This document shows, piece after piece, positions 40,546 through 48,541 of a stretch of DNA of 64,000 bases. The notes under the pieces are model-generated. The model saw only the letters and a program-made list of their open reading frames with translations. It was not told the origin of the DNA and searched no databases. The first letter of the stretch is position 1, and the number at the start of each line of letters is the position of its first letter. A program made the translations under genes and the position numbers. Origin of the DNA: Sediminihabitans luteus (GTDB lineage: Bacteria > Actinomycetota > Actinomycetes > Actinomycetales > Cellulomonadaceae); contig NZ_PGFE01000001.1 in NCBI RefSeq assembly GCF_002797595.1, forward strand, positions 744,001-808,000, given 5' to 3'.

Positions 40546-42090
40546 TCAGCAGGTCAGGCCGTCCTTGGGCACGGTGCCGTCGACGAGGTAGTCGTCGACG
40601 GCGTCGCCCACGCAGTCGTTCGAGCTGCCGTAGGCGGTGTGGCCCTCGCCCTCGAAGGTCACGAGGGTCGCGGAGTCGAGCGTCTTGGCGAGGCCCTGCG
40701 CCCACACGTAGGGCGTCGCGGGGTCGTTCGTGGTGCCGACCACGACGATCGGCGCGGCGCCCGACGCGTGCAGGTCGAACTGCTGCTCGACCTCGGGCAC
40801 CGGCCAGTCGGCGCACGTGAGGCCCGAGTAGGTGAAGAACTCGCCCATGGTCGGCGCGGCGGCCTCGATCTCCTCGGCCTGCTCGGCCATGAAGTCCGGG
40901 TCGGGGTTGCCGCGGTCGTCGAGGCAGTTGATCGCGCGGAACGCCTCGGCCGAGTTCGACGAGAACGAGCCGTCGGGCTGGCGGTCGTTGTAGAAGTCCG
41001 CGAGGTACAGGAGGGTCGAGCCGTCGCCGTCCTCGAGGGCATCGCTCAGCGCGTTCGTCAGGAGCGACCAGTTCGCCTTCGAGTACAGCGGGAGCGCGAT
41101 CCCATAGAACGTGAGCGACTGCGTGAGGTCACGGTCCGAGTCGGTCGGCAGCGGGTCCTCGAGCGTGCGGTCGAGGAGGTCGCGGATCTGCTGCATGCCG
41201 CCGTCGACCGAGCCCGACAGCGGGCAGGCGCGACCTCCGAGGCAGTCCGTGACGTAGGCGCGCAGCGCGTTCTCGAAGCCGACGGCCTGCTCGGCGCTGA
41301 TCTCGTCCGCGTCGAGCGTCGTGTCGATCGCGCCATCGAGCACCATGCGGCCGACGGTCTGCGGGAACAGGCCCGCGTACGTGGCGCCGAGCTGGGTGCC
41401 GTACGAGAAGCCGAGGTAGTGCAGCTGCTCGTCGCCGAGCACCGCGCGGAGCATGTCCATGTCGCGGGCGGCGCTCTGCGTGTCGACCGTCGCGAGCTGC
41501 TCGCCCGTGTTCTCGTCGCACGCCTGCGCCCACGCCTCGAGGTCGTCGGCCATGGCCGCGATGCCCTCGGTCGTGTGGGGGTACGACGCCGAGAGCGAGG
41601 CGTCCTTGTCGGCGTCGTCGAGGCACTTCACGGGGGCCGAGCCGCCCACCCCGCGCGGGTCGAACCCGACGAGGTCGTACGCACCCTTGACGCGGTCGCC
41701 GATGATCGACGCGGCGCTCGTCACGAACTCGACGCCCGACGAGCCGGGGCCGCCCGGGTTGATGAGCAACGATCCCTGACGGTCGCCCGAGGCCGGCAGC
41801 CGCTTGAGCGCGAGCTGGATGCTCCCGAGGTCCGGGTCCTGCCACGAGATCGGGGCGTCCGCGTCGGTGCACTCGTACCCGCCGCCGCAGCTCTCCCACT
41901 CGAGCGTCTGCCCGTAGTAGCTCTCGTAGCCGGCGGGGGCACCCGCCAGCGGGTCGGCGCCCTGGGTGCTCGACGCCGACGGGTCGAGCGTCGGCGTCTG
42001 CTCCTTGCCCGGCGCGTCGCAGCCCGCGAGGAGGGCTGTCACGAGGGCGGCGACGACGACGGCGACGGTCGCGGGACGAGAGGTGCGCAT
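40546..42090 (-). CDS. Secreted alpha/beta-hydrolase, TAP-like aminopeptidase family
   Basis: A 514-residue lipoprotein. The signal peptide has the lipobox LLAGC, followed by a Ser/Thr linker. The alpha/beta-hydrolase fold shows the oxyanion region NPGGPGSSG, nucleophile motif GFSYGTQLG and catalytic His in GEGHTAYG. The TAP-like C-terminal domain ends VGDAVDDYLVDGTVP. Relatives are extracellular tripeptidyl aminopeptidases of actinobacteria. MRTSRP is taken as the start as it begins the signal peptide. It is the first host protein gene beyond the tRNA. Confidence 0.85.
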   Translation of the reverse strand: MRTSRPATVAVVVAALVTALLAGCDAPGKEQTPTLDPSASSTQGADPLAGAPAGYESYYGQTLEWESCGGGYECTDADAPISWQDPDLGSIQLALKRLPASGDRQGSLLINPGGPGSSGVEFVTSAASIIGDRVKGAYDLVGFDPRGVGGSAPVKCLDDADKDASLSASYPHTTEGIAAMADDLEAWAQACDENTGEQLATVDTQSAARDMDMLRAVLGDEQLHYLGFSYGTQLGATYAGLFPQTVGRMVLDGAIDTTLDADEISAEQAVGFENALRAYVTDCLGGRACPLSGSVDGGMQQIRDLLDRTLEDPLPTDSDRDLTQSLTFYGIALPLYSKANWSLLTNALSDALEDGDGSTLLYLADFYNDRQPDGSFSSNSAEAFRAINCLDDRGNPDPDFMAEQAEEIEAAAPTMGEFFTYSGLTCADWPVPEVEQQFDLHASGAAPIVVVGTTNDPATPYVWAQGLAKTLDSATLVTFEGEGHTAYGSSNDCVGDAVDDYLVDGTVPKDGLTC

Positions 42091-42177
42091 GCTCACGCCG
42101 TAACGGTAGTGGGTCGGCACGTCGCCCACCGACGGACGGCCGGATCCGGGCGCTGCTTCACGAGGTCTTCACGCGCG

Positions 42178-43314
42178 TCAGGAGCCGGGCCACAGCGCCA
42201 CGGCCATCGCCTCGAGCGCGAGCAGCGGGGCCACGTTCCCGGCGAGCCGCTCGCGCGCGACGCCGATCGCGTCCATGCGGCGCAGCGTCTGGGCGGGCGA
42301 CGCCTCGCCCGCGAGCGTGCGGACGACGGCCGCGTGGCCCGTGTTGACGAGCTCGACGTCCGAGCCGAGCTGGACCACGAGCACGTCCCGGTAGAGCGAG
42401 AGCAGGTCGATCATGGCGCGGTCCAGGACGTCGCGCTGGTGGCGCGTCGCTCGACGCTTCTGCTCGGCCTCGAGCTGCGTGACCTGCGAGCGCAGCCGCG
42501 GCGGGAGCGTCTCGCCCGCCTCGGCGCCGAGCGCGCGCAGCAGCGCCGCCTTCTCGTCGGCGTCGCGCTCCTCGGTCGCGGCCTTCGCCTCGGCCTGCGC
42601 GACCTCGACGAGCCGGCCGGCCGCGACGACCGCGTCGCCGACGCCGCGGATCGACCGGGGGATGTCGAGCACCTGGTCGCGCCGGGCGCGCGCGCCCGGG
42701 TCGCGCGCGAGCCGCCGCGCGAGGCCGACGTGGCTCTGCGCGGCGCGCGCGGCGTCGAGCGCGACGTCCCGCTCGACGCCGTCGCGCGCGACCACGAGGT
42801 CCGCGACCGCCTCGACGGGCGGCACGCGCAGCACCACGGACCGGCAGCGCGAACGGATCGTGGGCAGCACGTCCTCGGTCGAGGGTGCGCACAGGATCCA
42901 GACGGTCTGCGGCGGCGGCTCCTCGATCGACTTGAGCAGCACGTTGGTCGTGCGCTCGAGCATGCGGTCGGCGTCCTCGACCACGATGACCTGCCAGCGC
43001 CCGCCCGAGGGGCGGCGGCTCGCCCGACCCACGAGCTCGCGCACCTCGTCGATCGTGATGGTGACCTTCTCGGTCGCGAGGACCGTGAGGTCCGCGTGCG
43101 TGCCCGCGAGCGTCGTCGTGCACGCCTGGCAGTGGCCGCACCCGCCCTCGGTGCACTGCAGCGCCGCGGCGAACGCGCGCGCCGCGACCGAGCGGCCCGA
43201 GCCGGGCGGGCCCGTGAACAACCACGCGTGGGTCATGGCGCGCGGCTCGGCGACCGCCCCGCGCAGCACGTCGATCACGTGCTCCTGACCGACGACGTCG
43301 TCCCAGACGCTCAC
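42178..43314 (-). CDS. holB: DNA polymerase III delta-prime subunit
   Basis: A 378-residue clamp-loader subunit. The AAA+ domain begins VWDDVVGQEHVIDVLRGA, with a P-loop variant GPPGSGRS, a zinc module (CTEGGCGHCQAC), VVEDADRM and the SRC motif in IRSRCRSVVLR. The C-terminal domain is helical. The GTG start overlaps the tmk stop by 4 bases, the usual tmk-holB pairing in actinobacteria. Confidence 0.92.
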   Translation of the reverse strand: MSVWDDVVGQEHVIDVLRGAVAEPRAMTHAWLFTGPPGSGRSVAARAFAAALQCTEGGCGHCQACTTTLAGTHADLTVLATEKVTITIDEVRELVGRASRRPSGGRWQVIVVEDADRMLERTTNVLLKSIEEPPPQTVWILCAPSTEDVLPTIRSRCRSVVLRVPPVEAVADLVVARDGVERDVALDAARAAQSHVGLARRLARDPGARARRDQVLDIPRSIRGVGDAVVAAGRLVEVAQAEAKAATEERDADEKAALLRALGAEAGETLPPRLRSQVTQLEAEQKRRATRHQRDVLDRAMIDLLSLYRDVLVVQLGSDVELVNTGHAAVVRTLAGEASPAQTLRRMDAIGVARERLAGNVAPLLALEAMAVALWPGS

Positions 43315-43976
43315 CCGAGCACCTCGTCGCTCGCGACGGCCTCGTCGACCACGGGCGTCAGGTCGAGCCGCGCGGCGAGGTCGACGCGCACCTGGCTCTG
43401 GATGTCCGCGACGCCGCCGGACGCGTCGACCACGACCCACCGCTCGGGCTCGGCCGCCGCGCGCGACAGGAACGTCTCGCGCGTGCGCCGGTGGAACTCG
43501 TCGCCCGCGCGCTCGAGCCGGTCCGGGTCGCCCGTGCGCCGGGCCGCGGCCTCGTGCGGGTCGAGGTCGAGCAGCACGGTCGCGTCGGGCATGAGGTCCT
43601 GCACCCCCCAGCGGTTGATGAGCTCGACCCCGTCGTCGCCCAGACCGCGCCCGCCCGACTGGTACGCGATCGAGGAGTCGAGGTAGCGGTCGGTGATGAC
43701 GACCGCGCCGCGTTCGAGGGCCGGGCGCACGAGGGTCGCCACGTGGTGCGCGCGGTCCGCGGCGTACAGCAGGGCCTCGGCGCGCGGGTCGACGTGGTCG
43801 CCGTGGAGCACGGCCTCGCGCAGCACCGCCCCGAGGGGCGTGCCGCCCGGTTCGCGCGTGAGCACGACCTCCCGGCCCGTCACCTCGCCGATCCAGTCGC
43901 CCAGCAGGCGCACCTGCGTGGACTTGCCGACGCCGTCGCCGCCCTCGAACGAGATGAAGTACCCGGGTGAGCTCAC
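43311..43976 (-). CDS. tmk: Thymidylate kinase
   Basis: A 221-residue enzyme converting dTMP to dTDP. Visible motifs are P-loop EGGDGVGKST (11-20), TREPGGTPLG, TDRYLDSSIAYQ and the LID-type Arg-rich segment AARRTGDPDRLER. It starts with GTG at 43976 and is upstream of holB with a 4-base overlap. Confidence 0.93.
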   Translation of the reverse strand: MSSPGYFISFEGGDGVGKSTQVRLLGDWIGEVTGREVVLTREPGGTPLGAVLREAVLHGDHVDPRAEALLYAADRAHHVATLVRPALERGAVVITDRYLDSSIAYQSGGRGLGDDGVELINRWGVQDLMPDATVLLDLDPHEAAARRTGDPDRLERAGDEFHRRTRETFLSRAAAEPERWVVVDASGGVADIQSQVRVDLAARLDLTPVVDEAVASDEVLG

Positions 43977-44132
43977 GCGCCCACGATAGCCGCGGCGTCC
44001 GACGTCCGACCCCCCGACCGGGCGGGCGGGTGTGCCGCACCTCACCGCCCGGTCCGCGCACGGCGGGCGCGCACGGTGGGACGCTGGAGGTACGGCCCGG
44101 CGCCGTACCGGACCCCGAGGAGAGGGACCGCC

Positions 44133-44549
44133 ATGACCGCTCGAGAGACCGAGCCGTTCGAGCTCGACGAGGCCGAGTGCCTGCGTCTGCTCGCGTCGCA
44201 GCCCGTCGTCCGCCTCGCCGTGAGCGTCGCGGGCGAGGTCGACCTGTTCCCCGTCAACCACGTCGTGGACGGCCGCGACGTGCTGTTCACGACCGCGCCC
44301 GGCAGCAAGCTCGTCGAGCTGACGGTGCACGCGCGCGTCGTGCTGGAGTCGGACGGCTGGGACGACGCCGAGGCGTGGAGCGTCGTCGTCAAGGGCGTCG
44401 CGTCCGTGCTGCCCGAGGCGGAGGTCGCGCGCGCGGAGACGCTCGGGCTCGAGTCCTGGTCCGCGACGCCGAAGCCCGTGTGGGTGCGCGTGACGCCGAC
44501 GCGGGTCACCGGGCGGCGCTTCGCCCGCACGGACGGTGGCCGCGCCTGA
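44133..44549 (+). CDS. Pyridoxamine 5'-phosphate oxidase-like flavin-binding protein
   Basis: A 138-residue split-barrel protein. The pattern LASQPVVRLAVSVAGEVDLF, PVNHVVDGRDVLFTTAPGSK and VVVKGVA fits the PNPOx-like family of FMN- or F420-binding oxidoreductases and related heme/biliverdin enzymes. AGGAGAGGG precedes the ATG. The substrate cannot be assigned. Confidence 0.8.
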   Translation: MTARETEPFELDEAECLRLLASQPVVRLAVSVAGEVDLFPVNHVVDGRDVLFTTAPGSKLVELTVHARVVLESDGWDDAEAWSVVVKGVASVLPEAEVARAETLGLESWSATPKPVWVRVTPTRVTGRRFARTDGGRA

Positions 44550-44566
44550 GCACGTAGCCTCGGGGC

Positions 44567-45235
44567 ATGACCCTCGACCTCGGGCCGCTCGCCGGCCGCA
44601 CGTTCGACGCCGTCCTGTTCGACATGGACGGCACGCTCATCGACTCGGTGCCGGCGGTCGACCGGAGCTGGCGCCGCTGGGCCGCCGAGGTCGGCCTGCC
44701 CGACCCCGAGAACTTCCAGGTCTCCCACGGCACGCCCGCGCGCACCGCGATCGCCCGGCTGCTGCCGGCCGACCGGGTCGAGACGGAGTTCCGGCGCATC
44801 GAACAGCTCGAGCTCGAGGACGCCGACGGGGTCGTCCTGCTCGACGGCGTGCACGAGGCCTTCGCGGCCCTCGGCGACGCGCGCACCGCGATCGTGACCT
44901 CGTGCACCGACGCGCTCATGCGGGTCCGCGTCGACGCCGCGGGCGTCCCCGTGCCGCGGGTCTTCGTGACCGCGGACGACGTCAGCCGCGGCAAGCCCGA
45001 CCCCGAACCCTTCGCCCGGGCGGCCTCGCTGCTCGGCGTCGACCCCGCACGGTGCCTCGTGGTCGAGGACGCCCCGGCCGGCCTTCTCTCGGGCCGTGCC
45101 GCGGGCGCCGCGACGCTCGCAGTGCTCGGCACGCACCGCGCGGACGAGCTCGACGCCGACGCGGTCGTGCCCGCGCTCGCGTCGGTGCGCTTCACGGTCG
45201 CGGACGACGGCGTGCGGGTCGTCGCCGCGGACTGA
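44567..45235 (+). CDS. HAD-superfamily phosphatase
   Basis: A 222-residue HAD-IA hydrolase: D19-M-D21-G-T (motif I), VTSC (motif II), K in RGKPDPEPF (motif III) and VVEDAPAG (motif IV). The cap domain lies at about 30-90. It resembles sugar-phosphate phosphatases of the GPP/DOG type. It begins 17 bases after the oxidase gene and is probably co-transcribed. Confidence 0.87.
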   Translation: MTLDLGPLAGRTFDAVLFDMDGTLIDSVPAVDRSWRRWAAEVGLPDPENFQVSHGTPARTAIARLLPADRVETEFRRIEQLELEDADGVVLLDGVHEAFAALGDARTAIVTSCTDALMRVRVDAAGVPVPRVFVTADDVSRGKPDPEPFARAASLLGVDPARCLVVEDAPAGLLSGRAAGAATLAVLGTHRADELDADAVVPALASVRFTVADDGVRVVAAD

Positions 45236-45273
45236 CCGCTGGTGGCCGGACGCCACAGGGCGGCCGCCGCGGG

Positions 45274-45735
45274 CTATCCGGCGAGCGCGCCGCCGCGCCG
45301 GGCGGCGTCCACCACGAGCGACGCGGCCCGGTGCACATGCTCGAGCTCGTCGAGGCTCAACCCGGTCGCGGCCACGATCGCGGGCGGCACGTCGCGTGCG
45401 CGCTCGCGCAGCGCGCGCCCTTCGGCCGTGAGCGCGACGGTCACGACGCGCGCGTCGGCCACGGCGCGCTCGCGCCGAACCAGCCCGTGGGACTCGAGGC
45501 GCTTGAGCAGGGGCGAGAGGGTGCCGGCGTCGAGGTGCAGCCGGTCAGCGAGGTGCGTCACGGTCGCGGGCGCGTCCGCGGCGTCACCGTCCCAGAGCGC
45601 GAGCATCACGAGGTACTGCGGGTGCGTGAGGCCGAGCGGGTCGAGCAGCGGCCGGTAGAGCGCCACGAGGCCACGCGAGGCGGCGGAGAGCGCGAAGCAA
45701 ACCTGTGCCTCGAGCGCCAGGGGGTCGGTGGTCAC
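45274..45735 (-). CDS. OhrR-like MarR-family peroxide-sensing regulator
   Basis: A 153-residue winged-helix repressor. The N-terminus LEAQVCFALSAASR carries a Cys (C13) at the place of the redox-sensing cysteine of OhrR, followed by LTHPQYLVMLAL and DAGTLSPLLKRLESHGLVRR. Oxidation by organic hydroperoxides releases such proteins from DNA. It starts with GTG at 45735. A near-perfect palindrome sits 26 bases upstream. No ohr gene lies in this window. Confidence 0.82.
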   Translation of the reverse strand: MTTDPLALEAQVCFALSAASRGLVALYRPLLDPLGLTHPQYLVMLALWDGDAADAPATVTHLADRLHLDAGTLSPLLKRLESHGLVRRERAVADARVVTVALTAEGRALRERARDVPPAIVAATGLSLDELEHVHRAASLVVDAARRGGALAG

Positions 45736-45760
45736 GTTGCCATCGTAGCGATGCCTGGAT

Positions 45761-45795
45761 ATCTTTGGTGCGCAAATAGTTGGCGCACCAAAGAT
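45761..45795. promoter_or_regulatory. Palindromic operator for the OhrR-like regulator
   Basis: ATCTTTGGTGCGC (45761-45773) and its exact inverse (45783-45795) flank AAATAGTTG. The centre itself is nearly symmetric, so the 35 bp form one operator. It is placed between the regulator and the divergent small gene at 45850 and could control both. Confidence 0.65.
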
Positions 45796-45849
45796 TACCC
45801 ACGCAGCGGCCGGTCGACCGGCAGGACCACCGAACACCGGACGGACCCC

Positions 45850-46068
45850 ATGCGCACCGATGCCGCACGACCTGACCGCCCCGGCTGGGGCATGCGCCTC
45901 ATGGACCGCCTGTACCCGATCCTCGGCCCTGCGCAGATCCGCCGGCACGACGCCGTCGGCCGAGGCGTGGACGCCGACGACCTCGCGCGCGACGCGGCCC
46001 TCCGTGCGGCCTACGTACGCGAGGTCGGTCCGGATGGGCGCGCTCGCGTCGTGCGCCGCGAGCCCTGA
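45850..46068 (+). CDS. Small hypothetical host protein, divergent from the OhrR-like gene
   Basis: A 72-residue basic protein (MRTDAARPDRPGWGMRLMDR...). No recognised family and no clear ribosome site. It follows the palindromic operator and ends just before the convergent oxidoreductase gene. If real, it is the likely regulated partner of the OhrR-like protein. Confidence 0.45.
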   Translation: MRTDAARPDRPGWGMRLMDRLYPILGPAQIRRHDAVGRGVDADDLARDAALRAAYVREVGPDGRARVVRREP

Positions 46069-46078
46069 CCGCCGGACC

Positions 46079-47230
46079 TCACTCCCCCGGGTACACGACC
46101 CCGACCTGGCGTCGGACCTCGTCCATCGTGCGCAGGACGGCGAGCGTGTCGTCCCACGTCATGCGCGGGCTCTGCGTCAGCCCCGCCGCGACGCACCGGG
46201 CGACCTCGGCCGCCTGGTACTGCTTGCCCTCGCCGGTCACACCCGCGTACGTCCACGTCGAGCCGTCCGACCGCACGACCCGGAAGCCGGTCGGCGTGTA
46301 GAACCACGGGTCGACCTCGATGCGCCCGCGCGTGCCGGAGATCGTGGCGCCGTTGCGGGTCTGCGCCCACAGCGTGGTCGAGAGCGTCGAGCGCTGCTCC
46401 TCGCCCCGCGCGCCCGGGGACCCGTGCGTGAACGTCATGCTGATCTGCCCGTCGACGCCGGTCGGCGTGAGCGACCCGACCGCCGTGATCGCGGTGGGTT
46501 CGCCGAGCACGTCGAGCGCGAACGACACCGGGTAGACGCCGAGGTCGAGCAGCGCCCCGCCCGCGAGCGCCGGGTCGTACAACCGGTGCGTCGGGTCGAA
46601 GTCGAAGTGCTGGCCGTGGTCGGCGCTGACCTCGATCACGTCGCCGATCTCGCCGCGCGCGACGACGGCGCGCAGCGCGGCCACGTGCGGCAGGAACCTC
46701 GTCCACATGGCCTCCATGACGAACACGCCGGCCTCGCGCGCGGCGTCGAGCACGTCATGGGCCTCGGCCTCGTTGCGCGTGAACGCCTTCTCGACGAGGA
46801 GGTGCTTGCCGGCCGCGATGGCGAGCAGCGCGTGCTCGCGGTGGTGGCTGTGGGGCGTCGCGACGTACACGACGTCGACATCAGGGTCGGCGACGAGCTG
46901 CTCGTACGAGCCGTGCGCCGTGGCCCCGGGGGCGAACTCGTCGGCGAACGCCTGCGCCTTGGCCTCGTCGCGCGAGCCGACCGCGACGACCGTGCTCGCG
47001 GTGTGCTCGCGCACGGCCTGCGAGAACGTGGAGGCGATCCATCCGGCCCCGAGGATGCCCCAGCGAATCGCGGGAGCGCTCCCAGGGTCAGGGACGACGT
47101 CCGACACGTGCGGCGGGACGGCGGCGGACTGGTCGACGGCTGGCAGGTCAACGGCTGGCAGGTCAGCGGCCGGCTGAGCGGTCGCGGACTGAGCGGTCGT
47201 GGACTGAGCGGCGGCGGGCGAGTCGGTCAT
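46079..47230 (-). CDS. Gfo/Idh/MocA-family oxidoreductase (first copy)
   Basis: A 383-residue NAD(P)-dependent dehydrogenase. The Rossmann domain has WGILGAGWIASTF and VVYVATPHSHHREHALLAIA, with EKAFTRN carrying the catalytic-type Lys. The C-terminal alpha/beta domain follows. The first 45 residues are an Ala/Gln/Pro repeat (PAVDLPAVD) unlike the family, so the true start may lie further in. It is paralogous to the gene at 47342. Substrates are likely sugars or polyols. Confidence 0.85.
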   Translation of the reverse strand: MTDSPAAAQSTTAQSATAQPAADLPAVDLPAVDQSAAVPPHVSDVVPDPGSAPAIRWGILGAGWIASTFSQAVREHTASTVVAVGSRDEAKAQAFADEFAPGATAHGSYEQLVADPDVDVVYVATPHSHHREHALLAIAAGKHLLVEKAFTRNEAEAHDVLDAAREAGVFVMEAMWTRFLPHVAALRAVVARGEIGDVIEVSADHGQHFDFDPTHRLYDPALAGGALLDLGVYPVSFALDVLGEPTAITAVGSLTPTGVDGQISMTFTHGSPGARGEEQRSTLSTTLWAQTRNGATISGTRGRIEVDPWFYTPTGFRVVRSDGSTWTYAGVTGEGKQYQAAEVARCVAAGLTQSPRMTWDDTLAVLRTMDEVRRQVGVVYPGE

Positions 47231-47272
47231 GCGGCCACGCTAGCCGAGAACCCCCACCCGAGAACCCCCACC

Positions 47273-47333
47273 GCCGAACGCAACCTTGCGCACCACGGTC
47301 GGCCCCGGCGTGGTGCGCAAGGTTGCGTTCGGC
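47273..47333. terminator. Long perfect hairpin between the two oxidoreductase genes
   Basis: 47273-47297 pairs with 47309-47333 without mismatch (25 bp, 11-base loop). The left arm begins GCCGAACGCAACC. No T tract. Likely a terminator for the gene upstream on the minus strand. Confidence 0.6.
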
Positions 47334-47341
47334 CGCGGGTG

Positions 47342-48367
47342 CTACTCGCCCGGGTAGACGACGCCCAGCTGGGCGCGCGCGGCGTCGAGCACCGCCATGA
47401 GGTCGAGGGTGTCCTGCCACGTCATGCGGTCCGACTCGGTGCGGCCCTCCGCGACGCAGCGCGCGACCTCGGCCGCCTCGTACTGCTTGCCGTCGGGCAC
47501 GAACCCGTCGAACTCCTTGCGCGCGCCGTCCGCCCACTCGACCACGAACCCCGCGGGCGCCGAGAAGTGCGACGGCAGGTGCACGAACCCGCCCGTCCCG
47601 CCGATCGTGAGCGACACGGGTGTGCGCGCGAGCACCGACGTCGTGAGCGACGCGACCGCCCGCGTGCCGTACCGCAGCGCGACGTTCGCCTGCGCGTCGA
47701 CCCCCGTCGCGGTGAGGAACCCGGTCGCGCGGACGTCGTCCGGCACCCCGAGCAGGTCCATCGCGAACCCGATCGGGTACACCCCGATGTCGAGCAGCGC
47801 CCCGCCCGCGAGCGCCGGGTCGAAGATCCGCGACGACGGGTCGTGCGGGAACGCCGCCTCGTAGCTGCCCGTGACCGACACGACGTCGCCGATCTCGCCG
47901 CGCGCGATCATGGTGCGGATCGCGGCGACGTGCGGCAGGTGACGGGTCTTGAGCGCCTCCATGACGAACACCCCGGCGGCGCGCGCGGCGTCGAGCACGT
48001 CGCGGGCCTCGGCGGCGTTGCGGGTGAAGGCCTTCTCGACGAGCACGTGCTTGCCGGCCGCGATCGCGAGCAGCGCGTGCTCGCGGTGGTGGCTGTGCGG
48101 CGTCGCGACGTACACGACGTCGACGTCCGGGTCACCCACGAGGTCCTCGTAGGACCCGTGCGCCCGGGCGTCGTCGGTGTGCCGCTCGGCGAGGTCCTGC
48201 GCGCGGCCGACGTCGCGCGAGCCGACGGCGGTCACGCGGCCCCGGGTCGAGGTGCGCACGGCCTCGGCGAACGACCGCGCGATGCTTCCCGGGCCGAGGA
48301 TCCCCCAGCGGATCGCGGGGGCGAACATCGGGTCGGGCGCGGCGTCGAGCACGGAGACGGCGGTCAT
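47342..48367 (-). CDS. Gfo/Idh/MocA-family oxidoreductase (second copy)
   Basis: A 341-residue paralogue of the gene at 46079, sharing IRWGILG, VYVATPHSHHREHALLAIA and EKAFTRN, and ending in VVYPGE like the first copy. It has no N-terminal repeat. The two genes are tandem but separated by a 25-bp hairpin, so they are probably separate transcripts. Local duplication is inferred. Confidence 0.87.
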   Translation of the reverse strand: MTAVSVLDAAPDPMFAPAIRWGILGPGSIARSFAEAVRTSTRGRVTAVGSRDVGRAQDLAERHTDDARAHGSYEDLVGDPDVDVVYVATPHSHHREHALLAIAAGKHVLVEKAFTRNAAEARDVLDAARAAGVFVMEALKTRHLPHVAAIRTMIARGEIGDVVSVTGSYEAAFPHDPSSRIFDPALAGGALLDIGVYPIGFAMDLLGVPDDVRATGFLTATGVDAQANVALRYGTRAVASLTTSVLARTPVSLTIGGTGGFVHLPSHFSAPAGFVVEWADGARKEFDGFVPDGKQYEAAEVARCVAEGRTESDRMTWQDTLDLMAVLDAARAQLGVVYPGE

Positions 48368-48423
48368 GTGTCCACGCTAGCCGCTGCCCTGCGCGCCCAC
48401 CGGCCGACCACGGGATCAGGCAC

Positions 48424-48486
48424 CGCCGAGCACGGGGTTGGGCACACCCGGACGGCGTGTGGGTGTGCCCAACCCCGTGCTCGGCG
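48424..48486. terminator. Long perfect hairpin between topA and the second oxidoreductase
   Basis: 48424-48449 pairs with 48461-48486 without mismatch (26 bp, 11-base loop). The left arm begins CGCCGAGCACGGGG. Same build as the hairpin at 47273, with unrelated sequence. Confidence 0.6.
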
Positions 48487-48541
48487 CGCCGTGCCGCACG
48501 TCGTGCAGCGTCGTCGCGCCGAGCAGCGTCGTCGCGCCGTG

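Noticed and set aside
40447-43686. A 1079-codon plus-strand frame opposite the hydrolase and holB
   Set aside because: The minus-strand genes have signal peptide, catalytic and AAA+ motifs. The plus-strand product is Arg/Val-rich filler.
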